Source: Parasphingopyxis marina
GTDB lineage: Bacteria > Pseudomonadota > Alphaproteobacteria > Sphingomonadales > Sphingomonadaceae
DNA: 64,000 nucleotides
Direction: 5' to 3'
Assembly: GCF_014237875.1 (NCBI RefSeq)
Contig: NZ_JACJVJ010000002.1
Coordinates: 62,001 to 126,000, forward strand
In this document: positions 51,840 to 60,361 of the stretch, piece after piece
Layout: the number at the start of each line of letters is the position of its first letter
Numbering within the stretch: the stretch's first letter is position 1
Notes under the pieces: model-generated
Seen by the model: the letters and a program-made list of their open reading frames with translations, nothing else
What the model was told of the DNA's origin: nothing
Databases searched by the model: none
Made by a program: the position numbers and the translations under genes

Positions 51840-53324
51840 TTACCGCGCGGCTTGCGCCCTGTCGAAGGTATCCGTGATCGATGCTGCGGGTTCTTTGCCG
51901 GCCAGGCTGACAAGGATCGCGGCCGCGCCGCAGACGAGGAAACCAGGTACGATCTCGTAAAGCAGGCTGGAAAGGGTGGCGCCGTTCGCGAGCACCGGCG
52001 CATAGATCCAGAACAAGACGGTCGCCGCGCCCGCGATCATGCCCGCCAGCGCGCCGTTGCGTGTCATCCGCTTCCAGGTGAGGCTTAGCAGCACGATCGG
52101 GCCGAAGGCGGCGCCGAAGCCCGCCCAGGCGTTGGAGACGAGGCCGAGCACATTGTTGTCCGGATCATAGGCGAGCCAGATCGCGACCAGCGCTACGGCG
52201 ACGACCGACAGGCGGCCGATAAGCACTAGTTCCTTCTGGCTCGCGTCGCGGCGCAGGAAGATGCCATAGAAATCCTCGGTCATTGAACTCGACGAGACGA
52301 GCAGCTGCGAGGAGATGGTGGACATGATCGCGGCCAGAATCGCGGCGAGCAGGAAGCCGGCGATCAGCGGATGGAACAGGATCTGGCTGAGGATGATGAA
52401 GATCGTTTCGGGATCGTCGACCGCGATGCCGTTCTCGGTCGCATAGGCAAGGCCGATCAGCCCGGTGGAGAGCGCGCCGATCAAGGTGACGCCCATCCAG
52501 GTCATGCCGATATTGCGCGCCTTCGGCACTTCCTTCACGCTGCGGATCGCCATGAAGCGGACGATGATATGCGGCTGGCCGAAATAGCCAAGGCCCCAGG
52601 CCAAGGCCGATATGATTCCAATCAGCGTCATCCCGCCGAACAGGTCGAGCAGGCCGGGGTCGATGCCTCCGATAGTGGCTTCCAGCCCGCCAGAGCCGCC
52701 GACATCCGTCAGCGCCACGACCGGCACGAGCACCAGCGCCACGAACATGATGCAGCCCTGGACGAAATCGGTAAGGCTGACCGCCAGGAACCCTCCGAAC
52801 AAGGTGTAGGCCACGACGACGCCCGCGGTGAGCCAAAGCCCGAAGGTGTAGTCCGCACCGAAGGCGCTTTCGAACAGCTTGCCACCCGCGACCACGCCGC
52901 TCGAGGTGTAAAGGGTGAAGAAGATGACGATAACGACCGAGGAGATCACGCGCAGCATGTGCGACTTGTCCTCGAAGCGCTTCTCGAAGAAATCGGGGAT
53001 GGTGATCGCATCGTCGGCTTCCACCGTGTGGACGCGCAGCCGCGGCGCGACGATGAGCCAGTTGAGCAGCGCGCCGATAAACAGGCCGATCGCGATCCAG
53101 GCCGAGGAAAGCCCCGTGACGTACATCGCGCCCGGCAGGCCCAGCAGCATCCACCCCGACATGTCCGACGCGCCCGCCGAGAGCGAAGCGACGGCGGGGC
53201 TGAGCTTGCGGCCGCCGAGCATATAGCCCTCGACATCCTCGTCGGTGGTCCACCAGGCGTAGAGCCCGATGCCGAGCATCAGGGCGAAATACAGGGCGAG
53301 CGAGATAATCTGTCCGGTTTGCAT
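51840..53324 (-). CDS. putP: Sodium/proline symporter
   Basis: 494 residues with about 13 hydrophobic helices, the SSS-family size for PutP. Diagnostic N-terminal blocks are YMLGGRKLSPAVASLSAGASDMSGWMLLGLPGAMYVTGLSSAW, and the VEADDAITIPDFFEKRFEDKSH loop is typical. Later GYFGQPHIIVRFMAIRS and STISSQLLVSSSSMTED match Na+-binding helix motifs. It imports proline with Na+ for osmotic or nutritional use. The NYN gene is 9 nt downstream on the same strand and may be co-transcribed. No proline dehydrogenase gene is nearby. Confidence 0.93.
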   Translation of the reverse strand: MQTGQIISLALYFALMLGIGLYAWWTTDEDVEGYMLGGRKLSPAVASLSAGASDMSGWMLLGLPGAMYVTGLSSAWIAIGLFIGALLNWLIVAPRLRVHTVEADDAITIPDFFEKRFEDKSHMLRVISSVVIVIFFTLYTSSGVVAGGKLFESAFGADYTFGLWLTAGVVVAYTLFGGFLAVSLTDFVQGCIMFVALVLVPVVALTDVGGSGGLEATIGGIDPGLLDLFGGMTLIGIISALAWGLGYFGQPHIIVRFMAIRSVKEVPKARNIGMTWMGVTLIGALSTGLIGLAYATENGIAVDDPETIFIILSQILFHPLIAGFLLAAILAAIMSTISSQLLVSSSSMTEDFYGIFLRRDASQKELVLIGRLSVVAVALVAIWLAYDPDNNVLGLVSNAWAGFGAAFGPIVLLSLTWKRMTRNGALAGMIAGAATVLFWIYAPVLANGATLSSLLYEIVPGFLVCGAAAILVSLAGKEPAASITDTFDRAQAAR

Positions 53325-53355
53325 CCGGGCGCTCTAGCAGGTGAAAGCCCGTCTG

Positions 53356-53937
53356 CTAACCGCTAGCGGTATCGCTCCAGTGCAGCATTTTCATGGTGGC
53401 GACCTGCGCCTTGGCGACGGGTGGCTCGACGCGCTCGAATATCACTTTGCCGGAAACCGCGCCCATCTCGATAAAGGCTTGGATGGCGACCGCCTCTCCG
53501 GCGCGCAGTTCGATCGCCATCGCGTTTTTGGCCTTGGCCGCCCGCGCCATTTGCGCGCTAAGCCGGTAGGTGCCCGGATCGAGCTCGGCCATCAGGAACT
53601 GTTTAGACTTGATTTGGCCCGAGAAGACGCCGTCGATCTCCACATTCATGCCCTGTAGCGCGGCCACGAAACCGCGACGGATAATGTAGATCCGGCCCTT
53701 GCCGTCCGCCGGCGCGAAGGCGCGGGCACTGGCCAGCTCTTCGCCGGATGCCGCGGCCCCGCCCCGATTGCCCGAAAGCGAATAGACGACAAACCCGATC
53801 GTACCGCCCAGTATGAGGACGAGGAGAAGGGCTACGACGCCGATCGGCATATCACCCAGCAGCGCAGGGCCTATAAACGCCCCGACGAATGCCGCGACGA
53901 AGATAAGTACAATCCAGAAAACATTCTTGCCGCTCAT
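53356..53937 (-). CDS. DUF2846-like membrane protein
   Basis: 193 residues from ATG 53937. Two hydrophobic helices (about 6-28 and 32-52) are followed by a beta-rich domain with RIYIIRRGFVAALQGMNVEIDG, VFSGQIKSKQFLMAELDPGTYRLSAQ and EAVAIQAFIEMG that resembles DUF2846. Such domains are found in periplasmic or outer-envelope proteins of unknown function. It precedes, on the same strand, the exported NTF2-like gene that ends 23 nt upstream. The start is chosen by a compact family N-terminus, because an ATG at 54018 would lie within the neighbouring gene. Confidence 0.6.
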   Translation of the reverse strand: MSGKNVFWIVLIFVAAFVGAFIGPALLGDMPIGVVALLLVLILGGTIGFVVYSLSGNRGGAAASGEELASARAFAPADGKGRIYIIRRGFVAALQGMNVEIDGVFSGQIKSKQFLMAELDPGTYRLSAQMARAAKAKNAMAIELRAGEAVAIQAFIEMGAVSGKVIFERVEPPVAKAQVATMKMLHWSDTASG

Positions 53938-53960
53938 GTTCCTGCTCCCGTCCTGAAAGT

Positions 53961-54446
53961 CTAAAACATCGGGTGATCGTTGGCCGATTCCTCGGGTACC
54001 GCCTGGATCACATCCCAATGTTCGACGATCAATCCGTTTTCGATCCGGAAGATGTCGACCACGGCCGAACCGCGATCATCCTCGTTCATCCGCATGCGGG
54101 TGTGGACGGCCGCGAGATTGCCGTCGACGATGATCCGGTGGATCTCGTAATTCAAGGTCGGAACGGCTTCAAAGAAGCCGGAAAGCGCGGTAATCGCATT
54201 GTCACGGCCATCGGCGGCGATCGGGTTGTGCTGGATATAGTCCGGATGGACATAGGTCATGAATGCTTCGCGGACGTTGCGGTCCACCCAGAACAGCCGG
54301 GCGAACTGTTCGATAATCGTCCGGTTCGCCTCGGTTTCGGCGTTGAAATCGGCGTCCGCAAGCGGCGGCACGGTTTCCTGTGCGGCGAGAGCGGCCGGCG
54401 CCGTCGACAGAATCATGGCGAGGGCGGTTATTCCTAGGCGATTCAT
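53961..54446 (-). CDS. Exported nuclear transport factor 2 (NTF2/SnoaL-like) family protein
   Basis: 161 residues from ATG 54446, which overlaps the DoxX stop (ATGA). A signal peptide MNRLGITALAMILSTAPAALAAQ is followed by an NTF2-like cone barrel: EQFARLFWVDRNVREAFMTYVHPDYIQHNPIAADG, INGDN/IIVDGNLAAVHTRMRMNED, VVDIFRIENGLIVEHWDVIQ. This is the SnoaL-like lineage, whose members isomerise or bind small molecules. It is paralogous to the frameshifted copy at 49138-49547. The DoxX gene lies immediately upstream, so the pair may have a common respiratory or redox role. Confidence 0.8.
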   Translation of the reverse strand: MNRLGITALAMILSTAPAALAAQETVPPLADADFNAETEANRTIIEQFARLFWVDRNVREAFMTYVHPDYIQHNPIAADGRDNAITALSGFFEAVPTLNYEIHRIIVDGNLAAVHTRMRMNEDDRGSAVVDIFRIENGLIVEHWDVIQAVPEESANDHPMF

Positions 54447-54835
54447 GGCGTTTTGCTCCTCGCCGCATCGATGCTCCACGGGCCGGGGCCGGCGGCGGCG
54501 ATATAGAGGAAGATGAAGCAGAACAGGATCGAAGCATCGCCATTATTGGCGACGGGCAACGGTCCCATCGCGAAATGGACGAGCCAATAGGCGATCGCCA
54601 TCTGGCCCGACATCAGGAAGGCAGAGATCCGCGTGAACAGGCCGAAAATGATCAGAGCGCCGAAGATCAGTTCGAAATAGCCGGCCATCAGCGAAAGGCC
54701 TTCGACCGGAAAAGGGGCAGGGGGATAAGCGAGAATTTTCGAAACGCCGTGGGCGAAGAACAACAGGCCGGCGACGATCCGCAAAACACTGAGCAATGGT
54801 GCCGACCAACTGGCCGGAATGGGACTCCAATTCAT
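54443..54835 (-). CDS. DoxX-family integral membrane protein
   Basis: 130 residues with four hydrophobic helices, as in DoxX. The first helix begins LLSVLRIVAGLLFFAHGVSKILAYPP, and the middle GYFELIFGALIIFGLFTRISAFLMSGQMAIAYWLVHFAMGPLP is typical of DoxX/DoxD-like quinone-associated proteins. Its biochemical role in bacteria is often unknown. It is translationally coupled (4-nt overlap) to the NTF2-like gene that follows on this strand. Confidence 0.88.
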   Translation of the reverse strand: MNWSPIPASWSAPLLSVLRIVAGLLFFAHGVSKILAYPPAPFPVEGLSLMAGYFELIFGALIIFGLFTRISAFLMSGQMAIAYWLVHFAMGPLPVANNGDASILFCFIFLYIAAAGPGPWSIDAARSKTP

Positions 54836-54888
54836 TGACTTCCTCCCTCTTATGTTTCGTTCGCTATGCCGTGCGCGGCGTCATGACG

Positions 54889-55530
54889 TCAGCCTCGTGC
54901 TGGTGCAAATTCGCCATTTTCCTCGTCCAACAGATGCAGCATGCCACTGCTGATAGCGAACCAGGCGCCGTGTAGTTTGAGCTTTCCCCCGGCCTCCCGC
55001 TCGGTCACGAAGGGAAAGGTGCGGAGATTGGCGAGGCTGGCCTTAACGGCCTCATGTTCCATTGCGTGCAGCGCTTCCTCGCCTTCGTGCCCATGGAGGC
55101 CGACGACGGTTTCGCGCGCCTGGTCGAGGAGGGTGATCCAGTGCGCGATGAAACCGCCCTTGCCAGGCTCGGTGCCGGTGAAGGCGCCGGAAAGTGCGGC
55201 CTGACAGCCACCGCATAGGCCATGGCCCATAACGACGATTTCCTCGACCTCGAGTTGGGTGACCGCGAATTCGAGCGCCGCGGAAACGCCGTGATAGCCG
55301 CCGCCTATTTCATACGGCGGAACAAGGGCCGCGACGTTGCGCACGGTGAAGATCTCGCCCGGCGACACATCAAAAATCTGGGCCGGATCGACGCGACTGT
55401 CCGAACAGGCGAAGACCATCACCTTCGGGCTCTGCCCCTTGGCCAGTTCGCTCCAGCGATCGCGCTGAATCTTCCAGCCATTCTCCCGGAAGCGGCGATA
55501 ACCTTGGACGAGATCGGCATATCGGGTCAT
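54889..55530 (-). CDS. Beta-class carbonic anhydrase
   Basis: 213 residues. It interconverts CO2 and bicarbonate. Zinc ligands are visible: Cys and Asp in [12 protein letters not shown] and His and Cys in [11 protein letters not shown]. The [33 protein letters not shown] block is the family dimer interface. No signal peptide, so it is cytoplasmic. The gene diverges from lipA, whose preferred start is 64 nt away. Confidence 0.93.
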   Translation of the reverse strand: MTRYADLVQGYRRFRENGWKIQRDRWSELAKGQSPKVMVFACSDSRVDPAQIFDVSPGEIFTVRNVAALVPPYEIGGGYHGVSAALEFAVTQLEVEEIVVMGHGLCGGCQAALSGAFTGTEPGKGGFIAHWITLLDQARETVVGLHGHEGEEALHAMEHEAVKASLANLRTFPFVTEREAGGKLKLHGAWFAISSGMLHLLDEENGEFAPARG

Positions 55531-55594
55531 GGCGACTGACTGGCAGAGCGAGGAGGGGGTAGCAAGCCCGCTTTTCCGTCGCTATCTGGACGGC

Positions 55595-56515
55595 ATGAAC
55601 GAGCCGCTGCCCCTCAAGAACGTCGAGCGCCGCCGCAAGCCCGACTGGATCCGCGTCAAGGCCCCGGTGGGCGAGACTTTTAACGAGACGCGCAGGCTGA
55701 TGCGCGAGCTCAATCTCAACACGGTATGCGAAGAGGCGGCGTGCCCCAATATCGGGGAATGCTGGTCGAAAAAGCACGCCACCGTGATGATCCTCGGCGA
55801 TGTGTGTACGCGGGCTTGCGCGTTCTGCAATGTGAAAACCGGCATGCCGCGTGCCGTTGACGCGATGGAGCCGCAACACACGGCAGACGCCGCGGCCAAG
55901 CTCGGCCTGGAGCATATCGTTGTTACCTCGGTGGACCGGGACGACTTGCCGGACGGCGGCGCGAGCCAGTTCGTGAAGGTGATCGAAGCGCTGCGGAAAA
56001 CGACGCCGAAAACCACTATCGAAATCCTCACGCCGGATTTCAGGAACAAGGCGGAAGCCGCTGTGGAAGCGATCGTTTCAGCTCGGCCCGATGTCTATAA
56101 CCATAATCTGGAAACGGTGCCGCGGCTTTATCCCACGATCCGCCCGGGCGCGCGCTATTATGCCTCGCTAAGGTTGCTGGAATCTGTGAAACGGCTTGAT
56201 CCCTCGATTTTCACCAAATCGGGCGTCATGATGGGGCTCGGCGAGGAGCGGATGGAGGTTCATCAGGTGATGGACGATATGCGTTCGGCGGATGTCGATT
56301 TCCTGACCATGGGCCAGTATCTCCAGCCGACGCCGAAACACGCAAAAGTCGCCGATTTCGTGACGCCGCAGGCCTTTGATGCCTATGCGGCCATCGCGCG
56401 TGCCAAGGGCTTCCTGCTTGTCGCGTCGAGCCCGCTGACGCGGTCCAGCTATCATGCCGGCGATGATTTCGAGAAGATGCGCGCGGCTCGCGAAGCGCAA
56501 CTCGCCAAGGGCTGA
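55595..56515 (+). CDS. lipA: Lipoyl synthase
   Basis: 306 residues from ATG 55595; an ATG at 55529 would overlap the divergent carbonic-anhydrase start and the family N-terminus fits the later one. LipA is a radical SAM enzyme that inserts two sulfurs into octanoyl groups. It carries both cluster sites: the auxiliary [12 protein letters not shown] and the radical [11 protein letters not shown]. The SRRYDADP-like C-terminal block reads [16 protein letters not shown]. The lipoyl product is needed by the E1-beta lipoyl domain of PdhB and by E2. lipB is not in the window. It precedes the COQ10/RatA gene by 13 nt. Confidence 0.96.
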   Translation: MNEPLPLKNVERRRKPDWIRVKAPVGETFNETRRLMRELNLNTVCEEAACPNIGECWSKKHATVMILGDVCTRACAFCNVKTGMPRAVDAMEPQHTADAAAKLGLEHIVVTSVDRDDLPDGGASQFVKVIEALRKTTPKTTIEILTPDFRNKAEAAVEAIVSARPDVYNHNLETVPRLYPTIRPGARYYASLRLLESVKRLDPSIFTKSGVMMGLGEERMEVHQVMDDMRSADVDFLTMGQYLQPTPKHAKVADFVTPQAFDAYAAIARAKGFLLVASSPLTRSSYHAGDDFEKMRAAREAQLAKG

Positions 56516-56528
56516 CGGCCGCGCTGCG

Positions 56529-57020
56529 ATGCCCCGTCACAGTGAATCCCGTTCGGTTCCCTATACGCCCGGCCAGATGTTCGACTTGGTGGCGGATGTC
56601 GCCCGCTATCCCGAATTTCTGCCCTGGGTCGTGGCAACGCGGATACGGTCGAACAGCGAAACCGAAATGGTCGCGGACATGGTTGCAGGCTTTAAGTCGC
56701 TGCGGGAAACCTTCACCTCACGCGTCCACAAAGAACGGCCCGGCCGGATTGCCGTCGACTATGTCGATGGCCCGCTCAAATTCCTCCACAATGAATGGCA
56801 TTTTCGGCCTGACGGGGACGTTGGTTGCATCATCGATTTTTCGGTCGATTTTGCTTTTCGAAACCGGGTTTTCGAGAGCCTTGCGGGCCAAGTTTTCGAT
56901 CGAGCGCTGCGGAAGATGACGGATGCCTTCGAAACGCGGGCAGGGGCGCTTTATTCCTCTTCGTCGGACACCAGCCGCGCGCCGGGCAGCAGCAGTTCGA
57001 GCGCCCATAACGTGGCCTGA
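56529..57020 (+). CDS. COQ10/RatA-type START-domain protein
   Basis: 163 residues from ATG 56529. The Bet v1-like START fold is seen in the RSVPYTPGQMFDLVADVARYPEFLPWVVATRIRS N-terminus, TFTSRV, VDYVDGPLKFLHNEWHFRPD, and DFSVDFAFRNRVFESLAGQVFDRALRKMTDAFETRA. Such proteins bind ubiquinone (COQ10) or act on ribosomes (RatA). The Ser-rich tail overlaps the convergent cinA gene by 70 nt. It is likely co-transcribed with lipA, as is common in alphaproteobacteria. Confidence 0.88.
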   Translation: MPRHSESRSVPYTPGQMFDLVADVARYPEFLPWVVATRIRSNSETEMVADMVAGFKSLRETFTSRVHKERPGRIAVDYVDGPLKFLHNEWHFRPDGDVGCIIDFSVDFAFRNRVFESLAGQVFDRALRKMTDAFETRAGALYSSSSDTSRAPGSSSSSAHNVA

Positions 57021-57490
57021 AGCCGGACGCCGCCGCGGCCGTCATCCTCGAAACATTTCTGGTCCGCCGCAACCTGTTCGGGATTGGCGTCGCGCTTGGC
57101 CCGGGCGAAAACCACGGTGCCGACCGGTTTCATCTCGGTTCCGCCTCCCGGCCCGGCCACGCCGGTTATGGATACCGCCACATCCGCATCGGTCTTTTCC
57201 TGCGCACCTATCGCCATTGCCCAGGCGACGGCGGGGGAAACCGCGCCGAATGTGTCCAGAACATCCTGATTCACGCCGAGTAGCTCGACCTTGGCCTTGT
57301 TCGAATAGGTGACGAAACTCGCGTCGAAGACATCCGAGGACCCCGGGATTTCCGTAAGCGCGGCGCCGACGAGGCCGCCGGTGCAGCTTTCGGCCAGCGC
57401 GATGCGCCGGCCGGCCTTGCGATTGGCCTCGACGACGCGACGGGCCTTGTCGACGAGCCTGGGCGGGAGCAGTGTGTCGATCTGCGGCAT
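56951..57490 (-). CDS. CinA C-terminal domain protein (nicotinamide-nucleotide amidase-type)
   Basis: 179 residues, only the C-terminal part of full CinA. The family blocks are AESCTGGLVGAALTEIPGSSDVF, SFVTYSNKAKVELLGV, and the nucleotide-binding ADVAVSITGVAGPGGGTEMKPVGTVVFA. This domain alone is the nicotinamide-mononucleotide deamidase (PncC). The N-terminal MoaB-like domain is absent, as in many alphaproteobacteria. It converges with the COQ10 gene and overlaps it by 70 nt. The ATG at 57490 is 4 nt behind the upstream small protein's stop. Confidence 0.9.
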   Translation of the reverse strand: MPQIDTLLPPRLVDKARRVVEANRKAGRRIALAESCTGGLVGAALTEIPGSSDVFDASFVTYSNKAKVELLGVNQDVLDTFGAVSPAVAWAMAIGAQEKTDADVAVSITGVAGPGGGTEMKPVGTVVFARAKRDANPEQVAADQKCFEDDGRGGVRLQATLWALELLLPGARLVSDEEE

Positions 57491-57494
57491 GGAA

Positions 57495-58025
57495 TCAAGC
57501 TTCCTCTTCGCGGCAAAGGCTGAACGGACCGGGCACCGGATCGTCGCGGCTGCCGATATCGAGAAAGATCACGAAAAGCCGGGCGAAATTGGCGGCCGGC
57601 AGGGGCTCCAGCGCGGAAAAGATATTGTTGGCGAGCGCGCATCCATCCGCATCGAGTTCGCCGGCAAGTTCGACCGCGATAACCGCCTCGACCATATCGA
57701 GAGCCGTCGACGGATCGAAATTCGCCTCGGCCGGCGGGTTTTCACCCGAAAAAATCATCCGCGTCACGATCGGGTTCGCGACATCCCGCGCCCGCAGCGC
57801 CGGACCGCTGTAGCGTTCGGCCATTTCGAGACCTTGTGTGGTGAGCGCGGCATCAACGGGGAGCAGTGGCCGGCATTGGTCGCGTACATTGGTGATGAGC
57901 GCAGGCAGGAAGGCCGTTGCGACGGCTTCTGCCTCGCCGTGGGTCAGGCATTGGGGGCGGGCAAAAGCTTGGACCGGCAGCGATATCATGCCGAGCGCGA
58001 CAGCAATTTTCCCAAAACCGTGCAT
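57495..58025 (-). CDS. Small exported protein of unknown function
   Basis: 176 residues from ATG 58025, starting 1 nt after the ispDF stop. The N-terminus MHGFGKIAVALGMISLPVQAFARP is a signal peptide, so it is periplasmic. The body is helical with Cys at two or three spaced positions (QCLTHG, QCRPLLP, DGCALANN, LCREEEA) that may form disulfides. I recognise no domain. Close linkage to ispDF and cinA (4-nt gap) implies co-expression. Confidence 0.6.
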   Translation of the reverse strand: MHGFGKIAVALGMISLPVQAFARPQCLTHGEAEAVATAFLPALITNVRDQCRPLLPVDAALTTQGLEMAERYSGPALRARDVANPIVTRMIFSGENPPAEANFDPSTALDMVEAVIAVELAGELDADGCALANNIFSALEPLPAANFARLFVIFLDIGSRDDPVPGPFSLCREEEA

Positions 58026-58026
58026 A

Positions 58027-59184
58027 TCAGTTCCTTCCCTTTCCCAATGTCGCCACGGCCTGCGCGGCGATGCCTTCCCTGCGTCCCGTAAAGCCCAAAC
58101 CTTCACTGGTGGTTGCTTTTACGCTGACAGAATTTTCGGGGATCGCAAGGATTTCGGCGATTTTCTGCCGCATGGCGGTGCGGTGCGGCCCGATTTTGGG
58201 TGCTTCGCATATGATCGTGACGTCCACATGCCAGATTTCAAACGCCGCTCCGCGCGCCAACGTTGCGGCATGTTCGAGGAAGCAACGCGAAGGCGCTCCC
58301 TTCCATTGCGGGTCCGATGGTGGGAAATGGTCGCCGATATCACCCGCACCGGCTGCTCCGAGGATCGCATCGGTGAGCGCATGAAGTGCAACATCGGCGT
58401 CCGAATGCCCCGAAAGCGCGCGGTCATGCGGGATTTCGATGCCGCCGAGCCACACGGCGTCGCCCGGCCCGAAGGCATGCACATCGAAGCCCGAACCGGT
58501 GCGAACCGGCGGGAAGGGGGTTGGGCCGGCAGCGGACATGGCGAAATCCTCGGCAAAGGTGAGCTTCCGTAGCGCCGCATCGCCTTCGATCAGCGCGATC
58601 TCATGGCCGGCGGCGCGGGCGATGGCCGCGTCGTCGGTCGCTGGTTCCGCGCCGCTCCAGCTGCGATGGGCGGCGAGAATTGCCTCGAAGCGGAAGGCTT
58701 GCGGGGTCTGGATGCTGACGAATGCGCTGCGGTCGACGGTAGAACCGTCGGTGCGTGCGAGGCTGTCGGTCACGGGCAGCGCGGGGATCGCACCGATATG
58801 GGCCCCCAGGCCGCTCAGCAGGCGGTCTATCACCGCCGGGGGCGTATCCGGGCGCGCCGCATCGTGAATCAGCACGATATCGGGGCTCTCCGTGGCGGCG
58901 AGCGCTTCGAGGCCGTTGCGCACCGATTGCTGCCGGGTTTCGCCGCCAATTATGGGGGCGGGGAGCGAGAGGCCCATTACGGCCGTTTCATAGGCTTCTC
59001 GCTGGCCCTCACCGATCACGACTTGAGCCCGATCGACGGCGGGATGGCCGAGCAGCGCCTTGGCGGCCAAGAAAAGCACGGAATTCCCGCCGATCTCGCG
59101 ATATTGTTTGGGAATGACGCCGCCCGCGCGCTCGCCCTTTCCGGCGGCGACGATCAGCGCGGCGACTTTCGGGCGGTCTGCCAT
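58027..59184 (-). CDS. ispDF: Bifunctional IspD/IspF (MEP pathway)
   Basis: 385 residues from ATG 59184. The N-terminal half is 2-C-methyl-D-erythritol 4-phosphate cytidylyltransferase (IspD): ALIVAAGKGERAGGVIPKQYREIGG, LIHDAARPDTPPAVIDRLL and SIQTPQAFRFEAIL. From about residue 230 the IspF half begins: RTGSGFDVHAFGPGDAVWLGG, HDRALSGHSDADVALHALTDAILGAAGAGDIGDHFPPSDP, with Asp/His zinc ligands in DVH and SDADVALH. A fused IspDF is typical of alpha- and epsilonproteobacteria. It makes isoprenoid precursors. It diverges from dusB with a 68-bp gap. Confidence 0.96.
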   Translation of the reverse strand: MADRPKVAALIVAAGKGERAGGVIPKQYREIGGNSVLFLAAKALLGHPAVDRAQVVIGEGQREAYETAVMGLSLPAPIIGGETRQQSVRNGLEALAATESPDIVLIHDAARPDTPPAVIDRLLSGLGAHIGAIPALPVTDSLARTDGSTVDRSAFVSIQTPQAFRFEAILAAHRSWSGAEPATDDAAIARAAGHEIALIEGDAALRKLTFAEDFAMSAAGPTPFPPVRTGSGFDVHAFGPGDAVWLGGIEIPHDRALSGHSDADVALHALTDAILGAAGAGDIGDHFPPSDPQWKGAPSRCFLEHAATLARGAAFEIWHVDVTIICEAPKIGPHRTAMRQKIAEILAIPENSVSVKATTSEGLGFTGRREGIAAQAVATLGKGRN

Positions 59185-59252
59185 GCGATGCGCCTTAGCC
59201 AGCCGCAGCTTGCCCGCCAATGGCTTTATGACTAGATGCGCGCCGAACGATC

Positions 59253-60251
59253 ATGATCAAACTTGCCCCCATCTCCGTCGGCCCGCTGACGATCGACTGC
59301 CCGGTGATCCTCGCGCCGATGACCGGCGTGACGGATCGGCCGTTCCGTCGCCTCGTCCGGCGCTACGGTTCGGGCCTCAACGTCACCGAGATGGTGGCGA
59401 GCCAGGCGGCGATCCGCGAAACCCGCCAGTCGATCCAGAAAGCGGCCTGGGACCCGATCGAGGACCCGGTATCGATGCAGCTGGTCGGCTGCGATCCGGA
59501 GTCGATGGGCGAAGCCGCGAAACTCAGCGAGGAACGCGGGGCGGCGATCATCGACATCAATTTCGGCTGCCCAGTCCGCAAGGTCGTCAGCGGTAACGCC
59601 GGATCCGCGCTGATGCGCGAAGTGCCGCTCGCCAGGAAGTTGATGGAAGCCACGGTGAAAGCCGTTGGCGTGCCCGTGACCGTCAAGATGCGTACGGGCT
59701 GGGACGATCATAGCCGTAACGCGCCGGAATTGGCGAAGATCGCCGAGGATCTCGGCGTGCAGATGATCACTGTCCACGGCCGTACGCGCTGCCAGATGTA
59801 TAAGGGCCATGCCGATTGGGACTTCGTCTCGCAGGTCAAGCAGGCGATTTCCATCCCGGTCATAGTCAACGGCGATATCTGCTCGATTGACGATGCCGAG
59901 GAAGCGCTGAAACAGTCGGGCGCGGACGGCGTGATGGTGGGGCGCGGCGCTTATGGAAGGCCGTGGCTGTTGTCGCAGATGATGCACTGGTTCACGACCG
60001 GCGAGCGAAAGCCCGATCCGACGCTCGACGAACAGTATCGCGTCATCGCCGCCCACTATCGCGACATGCTCGATCACTATGGCGCGGATGTCGGTGTTAA
60101 ATTCGCGCGCAAGCATATCGGGTGGTACACCAAGGGCCTGCACGGCTCGGCCGAGTTCCGCCATCGCGCCAACACCGAAGGGGATCCCGAGCAAGTGCTC
60201 CAGATGCTCGCCGATTTTTACGGGCCATGGCTGGAGAAAGCCGCCGCCTGA
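59253..60251 (+). CDS. dusB: tRNA-dihydrouridine synthase B
   Basis: 332 residues. A TIM-barrel flavoprotein that reduces uridine in the tRNA D-loop. Signature blocks are [43 protein letters not shown] (catalytic Cys in the GCP motif), [23 protein letters not shown] and [12 protein letters not shown]. The alphaproteobacterial name nifR3 reflects its usual place upstream of ntrBC. Here ntrY follows directly with no ntrB/ntrC between. Confidence 0.95.
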   Translation: MIKLAPISVGPLTIDCPVILAPMTGVTDRPFRRLVRRYGSGLNVTEMVASQAAIRETRQSIQKAAWDPIEDPVSMQLVGCDPESMGEAAKLSEERGAAIIDINFGCPVRKVVSGNAGSALMREVPLARKLMEATVKAVGVPVTVKMRTGWDDHSRNAPELAKIAEDLGVQMITVHGRTRCQMYKGHADWDFVSQVKQAISIPVIVNGDICSIDDAEEALKQSGADGVMVGRGAYGRPWLLSQMMHWFTTGERKPDPTLDEQYRVIAAHYRDMLDHYGADVGVKFARKHIGWYTKGLHGSAEFRHRANTEGDPEQVLQMLADFYGPWLEKAAA

Positions 60252-60315
60252 TGCGCCCATGGCGTATTTGCGACAAAGCGAGGCTTTGATGCGCCCCAAT
60301 TTCCCGGCAAAACTG

Positions 60316-60360
60316 GAAAACTGTGTTTTCGTTGCAACGCCGCTGTGTTAGTTGCGCAAC
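60316..60360. promoter_or_regulatory. Cluster of three palindromes upstream of ntrY
   Basis: GAAAAC-TGT-GTTTTC (60316-60330), CGTTGCAACG (60330-60339) and GTTGCGCAAC (60351-60360) lie in the last 47 bp before the ntrY ATG at 60362. The last two share GTTGC half-sites with centres 21 bp apart (two helical turns), as expected of paired dimeric binding sites on one DNA face. Confidence 0.5.
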
Positions 60361-60361
60361 G

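Noticed and set aside
60249-60296. Direct repeat TGATGCGCCC in the dusB-ntrY gap
   Set aside because: Ten bases only and partly in the dusB stop region; likely chance.
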